Positions 32,635 to 35,612 of a stretch of DNA of 35,612 bases are shown piece by piece. Position numbers and translations under genes: made by a program. The DNA is from Pseudomonadales bacterium (GTDB lineage: Bacteria; Pseudomonadota; Gammaproteobacteria; Pseudomonadales; Azotimanducaceae), in assembly GCA_011525295.1 (NCBI GenBank), contig WTGV01000005.1, forward strand, positions 1-35,612, written 5' to 3'. Under the pieces are notes generated by a model, which made no database searches, had not been told where the DNA came from, and saw only the letters and a list, made by a program, of their open reading frames with translations. Position 1 is the first letter of the stretch. Every line of letters starts with the position of its first letter.

Positions 32635-33723
32635 ATGGGCTTCGCTTGCGGAATCGTCGGGCTACCAAATGTTGGTAAGTCCACCCTGTTCAATGCGCTC
32701 ACGAACGCAGGGGCTTCCGCGCAACCCTTTCCGTTCTGTACGATTGATGCGAATGTTGGTGTCGTCGCTGTGCCCGATCCTCGACTAGATCAACTGAGTG
32801 CGATCGTAAAACCGCAACGTACCACTCCAACATCGATGACGTTTGTAGATATTGCAGGATTGATCCAAGGTGCATCTCAAGGTGAAGGACTAGGAAATAG
32901 ATTCCTAGCTCACATTCGGGAAGTAGATGCTATTGCCCATGTAGTACGTTGCTTTGAGGACGAGAACATCGCTCACGTGTCCGGGTCTGTGAATCCAAAA
33001 AGGGATATAGAAGTCATCAATACGGAACTCATACTCGCAGACCTTGAAACCATCGACCGAACGCGACAGAAATTGGCAAAACTTGCAAAGGCTGGAGACA
33101 AAGAAGCGCGGAACAGCGTTGAATTTCTTCAATGGCTCAGTCAGCGATTGAACGAGGGAACCGTAGTGCGCTCCATCCAACTTGAACCCACCCAGCAAGA
33201 GGTACTGCAGTCAATTTCCCTGCTTACGGCCAAACCAATTCTGTATGTGGCTAACGTGGCTGAACAAGACCCAAATAATGATTATGTCAGCACAGTCCAA
33301 GAATTGGCAGCTGACGAAGATGCAGAGTGTGTCGTGATCTGTAGTGTGTTAGAGGCAGAATTACAAGAACTATCACTCAGTGAACGTACAGAGTATTTAA
33401 CAGAACTCGAGATTTCAGAAACCGGATTAGACAAAGTCGTTAGCACTGGATATTCGCTGTTACGCCTCCACCATTTTTTTACAACCAACGACAACGAAGT
33501 ACGCGCGTGGACCATACCTGTGGGAACCACCGTGATAAAAGCCGCGGGAAGAGTTCATACGGACTTTGAACGTGGATTCATTCGTGCTGAAGTCATTGCC
33601 TATACAGACTTCATTCGTTTAAAAGGCGAACATGGTGCAAAGTCCGCGGGCAAAATGCGTCTAGAAGGCAAAGACTATGTAGTCGCCGACGGCGACGTGA
33701 TTTACATTCGCTTTAATGTCTAG
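32635..33723 (+). CDS. ychF: Redox-regulated ATPase/GTPase YchF
   Basis: 362 residues. Obg-related OLA1/YchF P-loop protein that binds ribosomes and prefers ATP. Walker A is GLPNVGKSTLFNALT; NANVGVV-type DANVGVVAVPDPRL, FVDIAGLIQGASQGEGLGN and ANVAEQDPN are family-specific, with a coiled coil (about 120-160). The TGS domain follows, with HHFFTTNDNEVRAWTI, HTDFERGFIRAEVI and GKDYVVADGDVIYIRFNV at the end. The rplY-pth-ychF order is the usual one. Confidence 0.97.
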   Translation: MGFACGIVGLPNVGKSTLFNALTNAGASAQPFPFCTIDANVGVVAVPDPRLDQLSAIVKPQRTTPTSMTFVDIAGLIQGASQGEGLGNRFLAHIREVDAIAHVVRCFEDENIAHVSGSVNPKRDIEVINTELILADLETIDRTRQKLAKLAKAGDKEARNSVEFLQWLSQRLNEGTVVRSIQLEPTQQEVLQSISLLTAKPILYVANVAEQDPNNDYVSTVQELAADEDAECVVICSVLEAELQELSLSERTEYLTELEISETGLDKVVSTGYSLLRLHHFFTTNDNEVRAWTIPVGTTVIKAAGRVHTDFERGFIRAEVIAYTDFIRLKGEHGAKSAGKMRLEGKDYVVADGDVIYIRFNV

Positions 33724-33741
33724 CCAAGCGTACGACAGAGA

Positions 33742-34185
33742 CTAGTCGACACTTACGGTAGGCTCAAAGGTTTCGTATTTTGTTTTCATGTAGTCGACCG
33801 ATCCCTTAATCAATTCATAGAGTACTTCTCGATCAACATCCTCTAATTTGTTCAAATACAAACACGAACGTCCCGTCTTGTACTTTCCTAACTTGGTCAT
33901 GAGGTGCTCGAAGTCTGAAAAACCCGGCATGATGTACACGGTCACATTTCGAGCCCGAGGGGACACACTCACCAATGCCCACTCTCCCTGTCGACCACTA
34001 CGATAGTGGTACCGATACGCCCCATAACCGATAATGCTTGTACCCCACATTTTCGGCGAAGAACCAGTAACTTCTTCCATCATACCCATGATCTCACGGG
34101 TATCCTGCCGTTTCTTTTCGTCTGTTATGCTTGCTAGAAAGTCATCAACGCTGGCAGCGTTAGGTTTGGTTTTATTCTCTGTCAT
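33742..34185 (-). CDS. DUF1801-domain protein
   Basis: 147 residues. N-terminal ASVDDFLASITDEKKRQDTR and MMEEVTGSSPKMWGTSIIGY, then YHYRSGRQGEWALVSVSPR and VTVYIMPGFSDFEHLM, and KYKTGRSCLYLNKLEDVD, match the DUF1801 (YdhG-like) fold. The biochemical role of this family is not known. Its start overlaps the DoxX gene by 14 bases, so the two are one unit; it is convergent with ychF (18 bases between stops). Confidence 0.85.
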   Translation of the reverse strand: MTENKTKPNAASVDDFLASITDEKKRQDTREIMGMMEEVTGSSPKMWGTSIIGYGAYRYHYRSGRQGEWALVSVSPRARNVTVYIMPGFSDFEHLMTKLGKYKTGRSCLYLNKLEDVDREVLYELIKGSVDYMKTKYETFEPTVSVD

Positions 34186-34804
34186 CGTGAGTTACTCTCC
34201 ATCTATTGAGTCCTTTTGAAAGCCAGTAATCGACACTAACGTAACGACCGCCTCCGAAGAAAAACAGAACTAGCAGCATGACGAAGTAAGTAATCGCTAA
34301 CTGCATCCCATTGTTCAACAATGTAATCCTACCAGAACTAGTTAATCGTTTGTAATCTCCGTGTTCCTTGACGATTCGAATGATCTCAGCTTTCTTTGGT
34401 TTGGCTTCCATTACTCGTTCGTTTGCAAGCCACGAGGAGCTATCAGACAGAGTTAACCAACCATGGTCTCCATGTACCAAGAACGCGGCAACCAGCATGG
34501 TGATCATCAATGGTATCGTCACCAATCGAGTGAACCAACCTATCAACAGCAATATAGCTCCACCAAATTCTGCTAAGCCAGCAAGAACAACCATCAACCA
34601 AGGAAAAGGTAGTCCTAATGAATCGCCGAACCATTCTAGGTGATATTCAAAGGCCGCGAATTTTTTCCACCCAGATTGAAGTAAGATCGGGAATAAATAT
34701 ATGCGTAACGCCAACAGTGGTAGGCCAGAACCATGACTGATAGTTCCTAAGAACCAACTGTACCCTTTTTCGAATGTGGAAACAATATGTAGTACCATCA
34801 ACAT
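34172..34804 (-). CDS. DoxX-family membrane protein
   Basis: 210 residues with four or five TM helices. LLALRIYLFPILLQSGWKKF, PWLMVVLAGLAEFGGAILLL, GWFTRLVTIPLMITMLVAAF and LAITYFVMLLVLFFFGGGRY are DoxX-type helices. A loop insertion of about 60 residues (HGDHGWLTLS to SSGRI) lies before the last helix. AGGAG stands just before ATG 34804. DoxX proteins act in quinone or redox membrane chemistry in some bacteria; here no partner is visible other than the coupled DUF1801 gene. Confidence 0.88.
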   Translation of the reverse strand: MLMVLHIVSTFEKGYSWFLGTISHGSGLPLLALRIYLFPILLQSGWKKFAAFEYHLEWFGDSLGLPFPWLMVVLAGLAEFGGAILLLIGWFTRLVTIPLMITMLVAAFLVHGDHGWLTLSDSSSWLANERVMEAKPKKAEIIRIVKEHGDYKRLTSSGRITLLNNGMQLAITYFVMLLVLFFFGGGRYVSVDYWLSKGLNRWRVTHDDRE

Positions 34805-34868
34805 TTTCTCCTAAACAACTCAGCCACATTTATGACCCGTTGCATTGTAATAGTGCAGTAGGCCAGAC

Positions 34869-35612
34869 TTATTCTTGGACTAGTTCGCGTGTCCTAGGTA
34901 TGAGTCGTTTCACGAGTTGGGTTAGATCGTTTTTAATCACTACTAGTGCCGGCACTAAGAACAGGATTACAAAACTCGCAAAAACTATCCCAGTTGCGAG
35001 AGAGACCGCCATAGGAACCAAGAAACGCGCCTGAATACTGGTTTCAAATAACATCGGAGTCAGTCCTAATGCCGTTGTTACCGTAGTTAGAAAAATAGCA
35101 CGAAAGCGGAGGCGCGCGGCTTCCACAATCGCATCCAATACAGAGAGCTCGGGGTCTTCAATCCTAAGACGGCGATATCGGTCGATTAACACAAGGGAGT
35201 CATTGACGACGACGCCACTCAACGCGACAATACCAAACATTGAAATCATCGATACGTCAAAACCGAGTAGGTAATGCCCAATAACAGCACCAGCTGCTCC
35301 GAATGGGACCCCACTTAACACTACAAGTGGCATCACATAGCTTCGCATTAATCCCGCAATCATTGTGTAAATCACAATTAATGCTACTATCGCTAATGCT
35401 TGTAATGATGCGAAGTCTTCAGTTTGATCCCGACTGAATCCTGCGGTGTTTATCTCCAACTTAGGAAAACGACTCTTCAGCTTCGGCAAGACCTCTCTTC
35501 CGACCGTCTTTGCCGCGTCGCCGGTGGACATATACTGTCGGTCAACCTCGGCTGAAATCGTTGCAACTCGCACGCCGTCGATTCGGTCAATTGCGGAAAA
35601 GCTTCGACTCTC
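34869..35612 (-). CDS. RND-family efflux transporter, C-terminal part (5' end beyond window)
   Basis: The frame is open to the right edge; 247 codons are seen. The end of the second porter part comes first (GVRVATISAEVDRQY and EVLPKLKSRFPKLEINTAGF), then the last helices of an AcrB-like pump: SLQALAIVALIVIYTMIAGL, LVVLSGVPFGAAGAVIGHYL, FDVSMISMFGIVALSGVVVN with DSLVLIDRYRRLR, LTTVTTALGLTPMLFETS and VPMAVSLATGIVFASFVILF. These are diagnostic of HAE-type RND pumps. Substrate unknown. It lies 64 bases before the DoxX start on the same strand. Confidence 0.93.
   Translation of the reverse strand, partial: ESRSFSAIDRIDGVRVATISAEVDRQYMSTGDAAKTVGREVLPKLKSRFPKLEINTAGFSRDQTEDFASLQALAIVALIVIYTMIAGLMRSYVMPLVVLSGVPFGAAGAVIGHYLLGFDVSMISMFGIVALSGVVVNDSLVLIDRYRRLRIEDPELSVLDAIVEAARLRFRAIFLTTVTTALGLTPMLFETSIQARFLVPMAVSLATGIVFASFVILFLVPALVVIKNDLTQLVKRLIPRTRELVQE

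Noticed and set aside
1..35612. CRISPR array, insertion sequences, integrase or attachment sites
   Set aside because: No regularly spaced repeats, transposase or integrase motifs were found; the only clear repeat is the 80-base pair.

Overview
The window comes from a Gram-negative gammaproteobacterium that I cannot name more closely. The evidence is the conserved housekeeping order (nadD-rsfS-mrdA-rodA-mltB-dacA-lipB; hemA-prfA-prmC-moeB divergent from lolB, tRNA-Gln, rplY, pth, ychF), the outer-membrane lipoprotein receptor LolB, a small outer-membrane beta-barrel and an RND pump. Base composition is moderate and even. GTG and TTG starts are common (yejE, nadD, rsfS, lipB, prmC, pth).

Layout. 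(1) 1-1989, minus: the permease pair of a Yej-type peptide ABC transporter, with yejE cut by the window edge. (2) 2292-13641, minus: a tight run of ten genes with overlaps or gaps of at most about 30 bases. It encodes a PhoPQ-related secreted hydrolase, a two-TM protein, two exported proteins of unknown family, a TPR-like/PEGA-like exported protein, a membrane-anchored PEGA-repeat protein with a degenerate SUMF1 domain, a small acidic membrane-anchored protein, a TolQ/ExbB-type channel and two membrane-anchored von Willebrand A (vWA) proteins. This is the most unusual part of the window. (3) 14008-24279, plus: an MBL-fold hydrolase, ssb, uppP, a LON-domain protein, nadD, rsfS, the elongasome/peptidoglycan genes mrdA-rodA-mltB-dacA, and lipB. 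rlmH, rlpA, ybeD and lipA, often found in this neighbourhood, are absent. (4) 24240-26541: a segment bounded by two diverged 80-base direct repeats derived from the 3' end of moeB. It holds a paralogue of one protein from the large cluster and, divergently, an outer-membrane barrel gene. (5) 26452-30382, minus: moeB, prmC, prfA, hemA. (6) 30395-33723, plus: lolB, tRNA-Gln(UUG), rplY/ctc, pth, ychF; ispE and prs, which often lie in this neighbourhood, are missing. (7) 33742-35612, minus: DUF1801 and DoxX proteins, and the C-terminal end of an RND transporter.

How the genes may work together. In the large cluster, the TolQ/ExbB-like channel sits directly before two proteins that each have one N-terminal membrane helix starting with an Asp (SFLD-V/I), as in ExbD/TolR/MotB stators. 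They carry periplasmic vWA domains where those proteins have their usual periplasmic domain. With the PEGA/SUMF1-like, TPR and acidic proteins, this looks like an ion-driven envelope machine that transmits force or senses through vWA domains. That role is inference; family membership of the channel, vWA, PEGA and SUMF1 parts is read from the sequence.
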